Assembly: GCA_902806565.1 (NCBI GenBank)
Contig: CADCXA010000039.1
Coordinates: 124,001-188,000 of the forward strand
Source of the DNA: Hypoxylon rubiginosum
Taxonomy: Eukaryota; Ascomycota; Sordariomycetes; Xylariales; Hypoxylaceae
DNA length: 64,000 nt
Reading direction: 5' to 3'
A program made the position numbers and the translations under genes. The notes under the pieces were generated by a model, which had not been told where the DNA came from, searched no databases, and saw only the letters and a list, made by a program, of their open reading frames with translations. Positions 33,164 to 47,100 of this stretch are shown here, piece after piece (within the stretch, counting starts at the first letter, position 1; the number at the start of each line of letters is the position of its first letter).

Positions 33164-34651
33164 AGGCGTGCCCGAATATTGAAATCGAGAAGAGATGCCA
33201 AAATTAGTTCTAGGAAAAGAGAAAGAGAAAAGAAATATCATTCAAATTTGCTTTCTGTGAACTAATCCTACCTACACATGAACTAAAAGGGGTTTTTTTT
33301 ATGTGTCCCTTGGGAATTCTTTGAGCTCTTGATGGCGCTTGATATATGCAAGCCGCAAATTAGAAGTTCAAATGTCGAATCAGATGTACCCGTGCTGTCA
33401 GGGCCTTAGCCCTCAACCACCGTAGGCCTATTAGAAGATAGGACAGAACCAGTAAGGGGGAGACAAGGGATAGAGAAGGCTCATTCGCCCTTAGTTACCA
33501 GAGCTGGCTACGGTTAGGTTCATAGCTCTTTGCGTAACACATCCCTTGTAAATATTCAACAGTTGATGCCTCAGGGAGTTATCTGAGAAAGCTCTTGGTG
33601 TACATATTTCTTTCTATGAGATGGCGGTTTGTTGAGATCAAGTTCCAGTCGAAACCTTTCAGGTACCTATGAGAGTAACTGCGCTGTTTGTCCATTCTCT
33701 GCGCCCTTACACCGTAGTGCTCATCTCAATATCATGAAATCTCACATCGGAATAGGAACAGAACATGATGGGAGCTCTACGTAACACTCCGAGAAGTTCT
33801 TAATTGAAACCTACTTGTACCCAAAGCTATATCTCAACTGGTGGATAAGCTACATCCGTATAATGCTATGGACTATGTGCAATCAAGGCCCGGTATTAAT
33901 CTCATCCGCGTACAACAGGGCCGCAATGGCCACGCACTTGATAATGTGGCCGAATCTCCAGTAGTAGACTAGGAAATATAAATCTATTATTGACTTATCC
34001 CTACCGTATATCTAGGAGACTATTAAGTACGCCGACTTCAGCTTACATAGGGGTCGTTACCAAATCGAGTTCTAAGAGCAGGCCAAAGTCGGGTACTGTA
34101 AGCTACATATCGGTTACCAGTCCTAGTGAGGTCTATATCAACCCATTTGGAGGCCAAGCGTACCTCCCTAGGTGCCCCATAGGCAAAAAGTAATAGTATT
34201 ATCATCACTTTTATCACCATGATCCGAGACTGAACCTGTCAAACAGGCTAATGGCTCTCCTAATCTACTATGTAGTAAGCGAAACCAGATAATCTCACCG
34301 CCTGCAGCACTCAAGCATAGAATCAACATAAGAATTACTTCAATGAGACTTAGACCTGTTGCACAACATACTATAGCGTGCTCCAGAATGACAATCTACC
34401 TCCTAAGAGGCGGATGCCGAAACTATCAACGTATCCCAGCACGCTGGTGAGTCACAAGACTGTCAAGCAGCAGTAGTATGCTCAACGAATAGCTACTAGA
34501 TACAGGGATATCTTATAAGGTACCTACCTCCTTAGATGTGTACATACGGGGCGGGGAATTTTTCCATATGCATTATCTATGTGCTCCCACGCGTCCTTTA
34601 ACTTAGACTTGGTCCATCTAAGCATCATTGATTCGTTCGTTTCGTCTACCG

Positions 34652-34701
34652 GGACAGTATACCTAGGTAGCGGGACAGTATACCCAGCAGGACAGTATAC
34701 C
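34652..34701. repeat. Three spaced copies of GGACAGTATACC
   Basis: The copies start at 34652, 34673 and 34690, with spacings of 21 and 17 bases. Each contains the palindrome GTATAC. The first spacer contains CTAGGTAG. Confidence 0.85.
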
Positions 34702-37316
34702 TTAGAGATAGGTACACGGGGAGGACCTTGCAAAATTCTTATCTTTCAGATTTCTCATCGGACTTGGTATCTCAGCAAGTGACAAGTCAAGTTCGCCCCG
34801 GATCTTCTGCATACGATCTGCACATACGCATACTTGAGCAATTCGCCCACGCAGCCACGCCGATTTCACTCTCCCTCGCAGCCAGTAAGCCCGGAGAAAG
34901 AATTCCACGTGGACCCCCGTACTGGAACCATGCCGCGCTATCGCTCTCGGGTTGGTAACACACGTAACTAGGGGCTGCTAGACTAGTCCTCGAGGAAGCT
35001 CGCTATGAAGCTGCCTCTTAAGCGACACTAGTAAGAAGCTCCTAGCCGTGGGGGAATGGCGGTAGAGGTATGCTTTCGTATAATATTCCTATTGGCCACT
35101 CGTGAGGAAGACGCATGGCTAGAGCGGGCGACGGCACGCTTTTCTAGTGATTCTGGTGAAGCAAGAGAAAGGGTGTCATTGCTACCTGGTCTCTTACAAG
35201 GGTCCCAAAATGCATCCCGTGCCGGTTCGCGCCATAATCGCCGGCCAACAACCTAGCGGTCGACAGGGCTTGTTCCAGCCCAACGGTCTAGGAATGCCAA
35301 AGAGGATCGGACCCGAAGTGTGATACGGTCGGTACCAAGGCCAGCCTTTTAAGCATCTATGTTTGATCATTGGTCTTTGTTGAAAAGATGGTGCTTATAA
35401 ATCCCATCTAACGTTGCTTTTTTATCGCTTTCCGAGAGAGATCGGGGCTTTCGAATAAGCGCGTGATGATCGTGGACCGGGACTTTTTCGAAAACAGATA
35501 TGGGATGCGACCAACGTATCGCATCTGGCGAGAACCTGAATGTTTCGACTTGCTAATGCACGCACTGCCCTGGCAGCCTGGCACCGCTTCCTCTAGCACT
35601 GCTTCCTTGAGCTCGGTGCGACGGTATCATGCAGACCGTAAGCAACCTACGCAAGACATACTCTTTGTTGACGTTGGAGTGGTCTGATATCTAATGCCAG
35701 TAAGTACGCGGCCTTGGGGACGAGGATGAAGTTCCTCACCTCTAGAAGCGGTGGTGAGGTATCTTGATCCAATTGAAAGCTTCCCGGCTAAGGGGCTGCC
35801 ATCAAATACCTACGCAGTCAGCTAGGTAGGCACCTACGACCATACGTGCAGACTTGGTATGGGTATTTTCCCCCTCTGAGCGATGTGCATATAGGAAAAA
35901 AAGCAATATGCATACCTCGACTAAGGTGATGATCGGCAGGACAGCCTTGGGGTCGATCCGTATCCTCGGGTCGGACCGCGTGTACAGATAGAGTATGGAA
36001 GAATAAGCGCTTACCTGCTGTATATCGTGCGTACACAAACACACAAGGCGCTTGTTTCTACTCAAGTATGTATATGTCAGCCATGCTCGCGTACGTTTTC
36101 TTTTTCTATCCTCCTTTCAGTTTGGTACAGGTACACTGAGTACTGTGTGAATGTCATGCCTAATACCCCCCCTTCTTTCTCAACGGTCAAGGATCGTGGT
36201 CGATTTCATATCACACGGGATGCAGAAGGATCGTCCTGCATGCGACCTCGAGGATGATAACGAGAATGGTCAGCCAGTTCGTCGGATATGGTCCATTCGT
36301 GCTGTTACGTAACGTACCTAAGTACTCTTCCTGGCAGCCCTGGTTTCACACGACTCCATGCAGTCTATCACTAGCCAGGGGTTTTCTCATCTTGCTTGCT
36401 TGGAATGACCCGACCATGAGTCGGTTACACGCGATTAAGCATCTGCCGAACCGCCTCACGGCCGAACCTGGGTTGCTAGGTGGGTTCATCGTAGCCTTAC
36501 AAGTCTGCCAGTGTGCCATGGCAGATGGCAGGGATGATAACCCCGACTAGTTGGCTACTCTAATCTTTTTTTTGTTAGAAATCACCTCATGATGATCAGA
36601 GCTCTAGTCATATGCCTCTTATTAAGGCGTACAATTCTACGTCAGTTAATCTCTTACCCAATTCACACTGTCACATGAGTTAAGCTTCATGCACATAAGG
36701 TAACATTAGTTGGAATGACAGGTCGTAGACTGGGGATCCTAAGTCCCCAGTTCCCGGTCTTGAGCTCGTAGCCAGCCACCACAGAGCCACACCCTCACCC
36801 GTCATCCTTCTTTCATCTCCGCTAGTCGTGTTTCAGGATAACGCGGCGACGAAATAAATTGCGGCGACGAACTGTTAGACTTGCCTGTTTTCATTTCGGC
36901 CTAGTATCACCCGTCGTATGTCGATCGTCCGTATACTTATGAATTCATCAGATCTATTAACCAACATGCTCATTTGAGGGTATCATACCTACTGTCGAAC
37001 TGTGGGGTAAACCGGCAGGCAAGGCGGTTTGCACGAAGATAGCACCGTGCAAGCCACCGCTCTACACGCATGACAACCTACATCAACTTGGTACAGGTAC
37101 TCTAACAAGCTCTAGGTGCCTATCAGGCACCTGGACACATGTAAATGTGAATCGTCACAATGCCGTAGGAGCCGCCTAGGAAGAACAATGCATATCGCAG
37201 AGTGTTTACTATAGTGTTGCGATAATAGTAGATTTTCTACTACGAAAATCAACCGGTACAGACCTGTTGGTCGACTACATATACCGGAAGACGGTGAGAA
37301 TATATGAGTCCGGGCC

Positions 37317-37344
37317 GAGTTCGAGTTCGAATTCGAATTCGCGC
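37317..37344. repeat. (GAGTTC/GAATTC) hexanucleotide array
   Basis: Four or five period-6 units, GAGTTC then GAATTC, stand in tandem. Confidence 0.8.
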
Positions 37345-39295
37345 CCGAAGTAAGCGTGGATAAGCGTTCCCCTAAAGGAGGAATCTCAAAGGAGCCGTCA
37401 AAATACTCGGAACTTCGGCGTGCTTCGGTCTTGATCATTAAACGACAGTATCTTAGGTAGGTACTAGGTAGGCAACCTGTTGTTTGGATTTATCTCGGTG
37501 AGTCGGTGTACGTCTTGCTTCCATCATTTGGACGTTAGAACTCACCGGCTGGGATGGTAAGGGCCTCCGTTTCTACTATGTACATAGGTACTCCGTACAT
37601 TCGTACGTTCGTATGTACTAGCTGATGATCCTTTTAGCGAAAGTATCATAATAGCGGTAGATATAGGGAGCTGTCTTATGATATGTATTATAGCTTGGGC
37701 GAGTCCACATGCAAGCAAGTAATAATAAACCCACTAAACGGTACTTTATGGGATTATGGAGAACCTTGCACTACATTGGAGGGTCTTTGTTCTTCTTCTT
37801 TTTCTTTTGTTTTTGTATACCTACCCTCCTAGGTAACCTCGCATGTTTCAGTGGAGGTTCTCGAACATTTCGAAAAGTCCCGTATGGAACATCTTAAGAA
37901 AAAGTAATATATACCCAAGACATATGGTACGTTCACATATAGGACACATAGGAGGGTATAATAGGTGAAAGACTAGAAAGGCACGGGAGGTGAGCTGATG
38001 GCAGCCACATAACCCACTTTAGCCCACACACATAATACGACATGTCAGAAACACGTGCTACGGCATGACATGCCAAGCCTTCTTCGTTGAAACGAACCTT
38101 GCCAAGCAAAAGTGCGGGACGGGATTTGAAGGATGATACTCTGTGTTTGAGAGGCTGAAGGGGGAGAGTTTAATACCTACTTCTAGGTACCGAGCCTGCG
38201 AGCATGGCATACGAATGGACAGCCTTGCTTAAGATGGATTATAAGTTAGAGGCCCCCCCTCTCCCACGTGCTGCTGTAACACTTGGGGCTTTGAGAGGAG
38301 ACTAATAAAAGTCCGCGCGGGTTTAAGCATCATGTCGGCTACAGAAATAGGAAGTCTTGAGTGGAGTTAAGTCATCCCCTGTCTAGCAAGGATGGACAGG
38401 ATGGCAGGGGCAGCAGGGCTAGATGGATGGCATACAATTTTACTTGCGGGCCTGGTAAGGCGGTAGTTTAATAGACCTTGGGATCTTCATCACGCTTCAA
38501 CGAAACGAGCCTCATGGATAGTTGCGTGGCCAGATACAGTTCTGTATTGTACTTTTTGAGATTTCCCATCCCTTGGAGCGAATCAGCATAAGAACGGAAA
38601 AAGGGGACCCTTGAATAGGATGTCTGCATGGATGACATCGCATCGGAGTCAACAACTATCTAGATAGAATCCCCGACTGTGACGGTCAGCTAGCCCGCCT
38701 AATAGGGTAGGTCACATTGGCCCCTTCAACACCTCGTGGTATTCAACTTCCAGACAAAGTGGGATCAACTCTGAGAAGGTGTGGTTAAAACAGCTCCATT
38801 ATCCCGACGATGACACGCAAGCCCACGCTTTCACGGTTACCGAGCGAGTTAACGTTAGCAGGTGTTCAGATAAAATCACTCTGCTAAGTTTCTTTTCGGA
38901 TCACGTCGTATCGAACACTAGACGCGACTAGACCCTGAATTTCAAGGATTAGGATACAAATGTGTACCAGCTACCTAGGGTAAGTAGGAGGTACTAGAAA
39001 AGAAAAAATCATATCAAGCATCAAAGCAGCATTCTTGTTTTAAACATTACCTAGCGCATGTCTACCCTGCCCGTCTTACGAAGATAACAAGCCAGGTAAA
39101 AAAGCGCGACTTACCAACGACACATGTAGAGTTGCAATTCGTCCATCCGACGTCAAAGGTCACCCTGAAAGAATAGACGAATAGGTAGGTAGATATCTAC
39201 GCTTTCCCCAGTTTCCTCGTAAGTAATGCCAATATGCCAATGCATCAGAGATCAACCTCTCATTGGATTAGCCGGGTCAGGAGGCTGGTTACTAA

Positions 39296-39317
39296 CCAGC
39301 TAGGTACCTAGGTAGAG
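39296..39317. repeat. TAGGTACCTAGGTA motif
   Basis: TAGGTACCTAGGTA is a member of the intergenic palindrome family, followed by a further GGTACC. Confidence 0.75.
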
Positions 39318-42300
39318 AGAGGTACCTTGATGGTCATCTTGGAGATGAACAGTGGTCGTCGTATGCCGTATTGCAAATGTGGCCGAAATCGGGACAGCTC
39401 ATCTCGGATGATAGAGGGTATCACTGCAGAGATGGTGTGACTGGTGTTTAACGCGATCCCTGGCGATAACACGGATGCGGTACTAGAAGACAATGTAGGC
39501 GCCTCGTTGTAAGAAATACTTAGTATGTTGCTAAATCGCTTCGGGTTGGCGTCTTTATGCAGCAAGGTAAAAGGCACTTCTCCGTAAATGCGCTTGTGCC
39601 TATGCTCGAGGCGCGTTTTACTCGGTTCGCAAAATCCTCCCGCTTTGCCTCCATAAAAAGAACTCAGGTTAGAGATAGTAGAGTATACTGCCACATGCGA
39701 CATGGTCTACACTATAGGAAAAATAGTATAGTCCCTACTCCGTTTAAATTATCAGAACGGTTGATGTAGTAGCTTGTTACAAGTTCGAGCCCTACCCGAC
39801 GATAGACTATGCGGTCACCTTGCATTCGTCACAGCAGGGTTAGCAAAAGAAGGGATCATACACTTTCAACAAGCATAAACTCGTAAAGTGTCTCCCGCGG
39901 TATCATATAGCAGACTCTATCTGACCGGCATGCCTGTGTTAGTCTAGTGTAAGATGGCATTCTCGACGTCGTTAGAACTTGACTGCGTCTTGCAGACGTC
40001 AAAATCTCTAGATAGCGAATCAACACAAGCTGCACATCTACGAAGCGCAAACCGATCGTCAAGACTGTGGGAGACTACTTGGGGTAAACCGGGATTTACG
40101 CCGTGAGAGTGAACAGGTGACTGGAATCAGCCGCTAATATGATATGATATGCCTAGTGACTCAGTAACTATGTCAGAACGAAGTTGCCTAGACATTTGTA
40201 CCACCACTTAGCTTGTTCGAGAGAACTGCATTTTTCTTGGAGACGGTCTCTGAAAGGGCAAGAGGGGGTTAACACCGGTTAACACTCCCAGGATCACCTG
40301 TATGAATATTCTCTTGCTTGAAATATTGATATGCGCGTGTAGTAGGAATGTATCTCGTTATGATATATTCCTGACCGTCCATTCCCCTGAAGCGCCTTAT
40401 TCCCGATGCCATTCCATGACGTGACGCCTGATGACAAGCATAAACCCTGAGTAGAACACCAGACTCCGAACTTTAGCAACATTTGCCTTCTCTTCCCTTC
40501 CCTACCTAATCATGAGAAGGGACCCTTCGAAAGCGACGTGTTGGTGAAAAAAAAAGGACCAAACAACAATACCCGCCCTAGGGGGAAAACCACATCATGG
40601 GTATGCCGAAATTTTATCGCTGTTATGCCTCTAAATGATTGCAAGATATATCCTAACTCCTTTCCTTTCCGTAATATGCCTGGTACCGTCCATCGGTCTT
40701 GGGCTTTGATCTAGACGTAGGGCGTAGCTCTCTTGCTTCGTCTGATCATATGTTCCCATGGTGGCGGAGATCGTGGCCGACAATCAGCTAGAAACTCGTC
40801 TATTAGTAAGAGAGACAGACAGACAAAAATTCCAAGGCAGCATTGCGCGTCGCGGTTGATGCTCGTCGCCCAAAGGGACAACCAGCATGTATGTAGATGT
40901 AGGTGGGGTGTCGATGACTGCCAGAACGGTACAGAGACCCTTGCGAGATGCAAAAGATATGCAGAAGATATGCACGGGTAAGGGAGTGAGGGGAGCTTAC
41001 AGCATAACTCATCATGCCTAGATGTATAAAGCAACCTTGTCAGCCCAAGCCCACCAACGAGTTCATAGAGAAACCATGTATGAGACGACATATAAGCATG
41101 TACGCTGCAAGGCTATAAAACACATACCTTATTTCCATATGCGTTATATTGGGTGCGCAGGGCTTGTTGGTCCTCTCGTACACGGAGCACCATCTTTGTA
41201 CCACGAAGCGAAGATGCTGACAGCAATATTCCACCTAAATAAAAACATAGACATGAGTTTAGATATCTACCCATTGAATGTAAGTCTTGGGAGTTCGAGA
41301 TGTATGTACCTGAGTGTAATCACACATTGTTGATTGGCGTTCCAAATTTCTTGTCCCTTTGTGTATTTTTTCTCTTATTCTCTTCCAACCCTTCTCGAGT
41401 TCCCCGGCGGAAGCGTATTCGTATATAAGTGGACTGTAGCCGGAACTGGTGAGAACTGCGGCCGACTAGTCGAAGATCTGGTTGCTCTCAGAACTTTTGC
41501 CCACGTCAGACCTAAAAGTCTATATACCGAAGTGAAAAGAAATAAGAGGCGGTTAGTAGGCGTTGTCTCTGCCGTGGAAGAAATAAGACTCGAGCATGGC
41601 TCAGGTTAGGTACTCGGGGTATGTAGATACTAGTAGTAAGTAATGAGCGCGGGTCGAAGGAGGGCGGAGATTCCATGTATTTAAGCTTGAGGTGTCGTCG
41701 ATCGTGACAACCCGAAAGAAGTACAAACGCCAGGAACCCTTGGCCAGGTGTGCCTGGATTCATACAGACCACGCTCCTCTTTTGAAAAAAATGCCAAGAC
41801 ACATCGCACGCACCCTATCGCTGATGACATTGGATGGGCTCGTTGATTATCGTCGTTGTACCATGATCCTTGCTAGAGGTAGACAGGAGTTAGCCGGTAG
41901 TGCGGTAGGTAGGCATGTAGACTGGTAGGCTGGTAGGCCGACCACTGAGGCCAACTTTTTCTGGCAGTCTTCTAGCCTGGCAAACCTAGCAACCCAGCTA
42001 CCGTAGAAATGAGACTCTCTGCCCTGCCCTGCCCTGGGTTACCGGATAGGTAGAGTTGGGAGAGCCACTGAGGGAACTATTCGCCCGAGGACCCATCCTC
42101 ATGGAACCAACGATCAACATCCAGTTGTCATTCTCTGTTAGCGTCGGGCCACGGTGCTCCCGCCGCCTAGTATAGTAGTAGCAGACTAACAGCACGCCCC
42201 AGTTGAACGGGACAAGCGACGGAGTATTCTCCGACTGTCATGTACGTCAGCAGGGAAAATAGAGACCGCATGACAAGGGGACCATCAGCTACGAGAGAGA

Positions 42301-42562
42301 GATAGAGATAGAGAGACATTGGATGTACACCACACGCACGCATATGGTGTGCTAAGTGAGTCTACCTAAGCTGCTAAGGTATGTACGACTCCAAGTCCTC
42401 ATGACGATGTTACATCTATGATCTTACGTGTCTACGACGGGATATGCAAGGGGAGATAGGATAGGAGGTGTATGAAGGTACAATACGATAGGTATGATAC
42501 CTGGATACCTGACATTAGACACAGTAAATAGTAGTACAGGTACGAGAACAAGTCGCTTGTTC

Positions 42563-42616
42563 GCTGTCACCGTTACTGTCACTGTAACTGTCACTATCAC
42601 TGTCTACTGCCACTAC
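42563..42616. repeat. (ACTGTC) imperfect hexanucleotide array
   Basis: About eight degenerate units of the type TGTCAC/TGTAAC/TATCAC stand in phase 6. Confidence 0.8.
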
Positions 42617-43416
42617 CAGGAATCCGGATCAGGATCCACTAGACGGCAAAAAAGGAAAATGTCCGCAGTGGGGGAAAGTGAGTTTTCCCGCCAAAAAGGG
42701 GCCCTCTCTGCTGGTTCGTCTCCTGTACTCCTGTACTAATGTAGGGCCCTAGGCGCATTCAGGTAGCTGAACTAGGAAGCTAAGAGCAGAATCATTTCTT
42801 GTTCTGCTCTAAAGCACCACTTTACCACCTACCGCCCACTGCCGCAGCGCCGGCGCTAACCAGAAAGCACTAACGGCACATTGGCTCGACGCTGGCAAAT
42901 AACCAACGACGGAACGAATTTGTTTCATACTTCAAAGTCCAATACTAGGCAGCTTAAAACCCCTTTGGGGAAGATAGATGGCGAATCATAATGCCATCTG
43001 CCCTTTCTCTTCGGCATAATCGAAACCCAACCCTACGAATACGGGGTCATGCCTCTGGTACCTTTTACCTCCCTACTGCTCCTACTAGAGTTACCCTAAC
43101 GGTACCATGAGGGTCCTTTTCTTTTCCAAAGACATGTGCGAGATTATTCTGGTACATAGCCGACGGAGGGAACAGCCCATGGGAGTCATACCTTGCGGGC
43201 TTAAAGAGTAATATAACTTTGGGTACCTAATCAATATACGTAGCAATCGCTCAAAGCCGCCACTGCATGTTGTTGTTGTAATATCTGCTTGTGTATCCCG
43301 TATGTTATGGCATGGTTGTTTTTTGCTATTCCCGCAAAGGAGCTTGAAGCCTGCGAGCGAGCGTCTACCGTTTTTATTTTTGCGCGCCATTCCCTCGGGG
43401 GGGCGAGGGTGCCAGC

Positions 43417-43456
43417 GACAGGGACATTGACATTGGCATTGACATTGACATCGACA
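43417..43456. repeat. (GACATT) hexanucleotide array
   Basis: About six units of the type GACATT/GGCATT/GACATC stand in tandem. Confidence 0.85.
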
Positions 43457-44051
43457 GCGCATAAAAGATGTTGGGAACTTTATGAAGGGATGTTAGGTAG
43501 TCGACCATATCGAGGTCTGCAAAGATGCCGACATCACGATAGTAGCATTCTGTAACCAGCCCAAAAAGCTAGCTTAGCACGTGGGACACCCGAGGCCATC
43601 AATCCTCGCAGCCCTGATTCTATGCAGCCAAGCCCTAAGTGCTAGTGGTACTATGTAGTAAGGGTGGTACGAATAGTGCCCGAGATTAGAAGCCAGCGAA
43701 GTCTTCCAGAAGCTCCGCAAAGAAGCTAGAGCTTTGTAATTACGAGGATCCACGGTAGTTTCAGGCGCTTTTGTCTTTATTTTTTATTTTCTTTTTCCTT
43801 TTTCTTTTTCCCCCCTTAGCAGACAAGCTGAAAACCTGTCGACGAAACCCCCATCGGAGCAGCATTCTGTTTTTAGCAACATAACGCCGCTCATCACACA
43901 AAAGTATACAGTACGTACATATAGAAAAAGGAAAAAGACGAATGCGAAAACAGCACGCAATCAATGATATGGTATCACTGAAGTTACCTACCTGAGATTG
44001 CGCACACCTACTATGTAAGATTATCACCGCGCGCCTAACCCATAACAACAT

Positions 44052-44184
44052 ACGGTACCTACATGTAGGTAGATACCTAGCTCTCGGCTCGGTAGATCGC
44101 TTATTGCTACCCGAAATAGGGAATCGATGATTGCTCATCAAGACCATCTCGACATTTAGATGTGGACAAGAGGTACCTAGGTAC
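44052..44184. repeat. Cluster of TACCTA/TAGGTA motifs
   Basis: GGTACCTACATGTAGGTA at 44053-44070 is an 18-base region with dyad symmetry. A further AGGTACCTAGGTAC lies at 44171-44184. Confidence 0.75.
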
Positions 44185-47100
44185 TTGTACACGTCGACGT
44201 CTTAGATGAAGACAATTGCGTTTCTTTGGTCCTTTCGCTGCTCCGGTTTCTCTCCTCCTTTTTCTCCTCTCACCAAGTCGCTCTGGTCGCTGCATCTATA
44301 TATATACCTTATACGCACCCACCTTACGTGCTTTATATGTTGCCTCCTCGGATGGACCAGACAACTTGAAAACCTGCTCTCACAGGTGGGTTTAACACGA
44401 GGCAGTATTCTAGATTCCTAGCAAATAAAGCGAAAGAAGTCGATACGTCCCGATACGAAGGCGAAGGTCGGTCTGCCTACCGATTTTATCAGTGAAACTC
44501 GCCGCATCTCTCTGGCGCCCTTGGGTCTGTACTTGGGGGCAAATATGCATATATAAACAAGAATTCATTTGGATTGCCAACGGCCCACTCGCTATGGTCC
44601 ATGATATTAAGCCTTCGAGAACATGTCAACTGCGGGTCATTTTGGTGCCCGTCAAGTGATTGGGATTACGTAGGGATCTCGTCAAGGTCTAGGATGCTCG
44701 TTTGTCTCTCTAATTTAACAACCCCTGAGAACCCAATAGCTTCTTGCAAGCCCTGGGGGGATTTGCGCCATGTTCGTATTGCGTTATGTGCTCGATCGGG
44801 ATGATGATACCGTGGGCAATCTGGCAATTCGATACGCTCGCCTGGCCTCGGGATCGATGTCGCCATGGCAGCATGGATGATCAACGTCCGTGATGTCAGC
44901 CCGACGGAACAGGCTCTACATCGTACGATTTACCACGTCTTACGTTGGAGTTTTCAAATCGAAGATATGTAGAAACCAGCCAGAGAGCCCAAAGCGGAAC
45001 GCCTGACCAATGGACGTAGGACCCAGTGCACCGTCTCGGGTCGCTTAAAGTTTTAGGAATCCGTGCTGCTGGGATGAAATCACAAAGTACAATATCTATT
45101 GGGCTATGTAAGACAACTTAGGAAATTGATGCGCGCTGCCAAGCCCTCTTGAAAAGCCGAAGCTCGAAGTCCCCTATTCTAGGATTGGTTGGTCCGTTAC
45201 ACGCGATGTCTTATTAGGATGGCCCCCCTTGACAGTAGCAATTCCCATCGTGTGATGCCTGGATGCTCACAAGATACCGAGGCAGATAGTTAACCAACTC
45301 TGCTATAAAAAGGTATGAAGACTGGTCGATCCACGTAAAGAAATGCATTAGCTCATTTTACTACCATAGGTCTTTCTGCCAAGTGTCTTAGGTAGTCTGA
45401 TAAAGGCTTCGACAGCCTGGCAGCCTGGCTCACATGCAGCTAGCATGAACTTACATGACGACCAGCGTTGCAACCCTTCATACTTGCAAATTGGAATGAT
45501 CCTCGGGACTAGGAGCGGCGCGGCTCGAACCGCTCCATCCAAGCCAGCTCTGGAATAGCTTGTTGCCTACATACCCAAGAGGTTAGGCATCACGATATAC
45601 TGTTACTATGTGAAGAGGAAGAGGGGTAGGAAAAGAAAGCGTAGGTTAGGTCAGAGAATTCGAGAATATCCTGATATCCAAGCTTTTAGGTATTAAAGAG
45701 CCAACCTGTTATCGGACGGTCTCCCGAGCTATCATGGCCAAGTTATTCGTAGGCGGTGGTATTCCAACATAGCCTAATTTGATTCGTCAAAGACATGATA
45801 TCAGATTCGAAGATGTCCGCCTTATCAGAAGACGGGATTCGGTGAAATACCCCCAATTAGTTCACAAGACCCTATGCGTAATGATCGACACCGGCATTGA
45901 GCCCAAGCTGCCCTTCAGCTGTTTAGTTTGGTTACATTTAAGCCTACCACCCTCACTACGGATACGCAACTTGGGGCAAACTTACGCCTCGTACCTACAT
46001 AGGAGAGGTTTCATGGTAAGTCCCCTACTTAGGCTTTACCATTGGGTTTCATTCGAGCTGCCCCTCTACACATGTGATGACAGGGTAATACGTAAACCCT
46101 TGATGGCCCATAATACCGTGGTGTTCTAGACTTTTGGCATTATGAGGGTCGATGATCGACGTCATGAGATAATTAAGCTGTATATAACAGTAAATATGGC
46201 CAAAATAATCGTGATATTTGGTATTCAAATATTTTTATATATTGGCTTGCAGTCTGCAGATTTGGGCTTCCAACTAATGGTCTACCTTACCTATGTCTCA
46301 AGTACCTAAGGTATGTACCCAAAGACTACGTACATACCTTTCACCCATGCTCTCTTGGCATTGTCAGCCATTCACATCTTCCCACGGTAGAGGCACTTTC
46401 CCAAATGGGAATATAAAATGTGATATGTGATAGCTCATATCTGGTGCTTTTGTAAAGGAGGTCAAGGACGTTATCCCAAGAGGTATCTACACCCCCCTCC
46501 AGCCCTTCCTCAAAAATTTCCCCACGACTTAACCTACATGCTTCGTACAACCTGACAAAGTTGCAGTTTAGGGCTGGCGGTCAGCCGCATTATCAAAGCA
46601 CGAGGCGGGTTTTTCTTTCTATTCTCAGTTCACATTTGGAGATTAGCAACGTTCCTGTCTTTTGGTGAGTCTAGGAAGGGTTTACATGAGATGATGTAGC
46701 ATCAACCAACTACCTGGGCAGGACCCGTTAATGCGAAGCACCTTTTTTGGAGCTTATCCCACGATGGATGATTCGCTACCAAATGACGACGTTGAGGGAT
46801 GAATCACACCACATGACCCTTTAGATCACCCCCAGACAGTCCATACGACGTTGGCCGCGATAACCATCACGCTTGAATTGCAGGGCCTGGAAACCGGGCA
46901 GACATGCCCCTTAACAAACTTCCCAGCAATATCTGATTTCGATACTACATCTCGGAGTCTGCTCGGACTTATGCATTGCTTGAACATTACCTTTGATACA
47001 AGACCCAAGATAATAGTCTAGTTATGGCTACATACCTAACCTATAACCCACCTCGCATTCCTATCTACAGGACTAATAAGACACCTACATACGGAGAAAT

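Noticed and set aside
39308..39703. 131-codon minus-strand frame in the desert
   Set aside because: Nothing recognisable and no extension by splicing; the length is within chance for 15 kb on six frames.
39770..39810. GTTCGAGCC on the plus strand resembling a tRNA T loop
   Set aside because: T-stem pairing fails at the second base pair and no matching acceptor stem is seen upstream.
42563..42616. CRISPR-like or regulatory direct-repeat array
   Set aside because: The units are hexamers without spacers, in a eukaryotic genome; they are simple microsatellites.
45348..45542. tRNA-like GGTTCGAGCC on the minus strand near 45530
   Set aside because: The flanking bases do not pair into a T stem and no acceptor or anticodon arm lies at the right distance; the site is a fortuitous GC palindrome.
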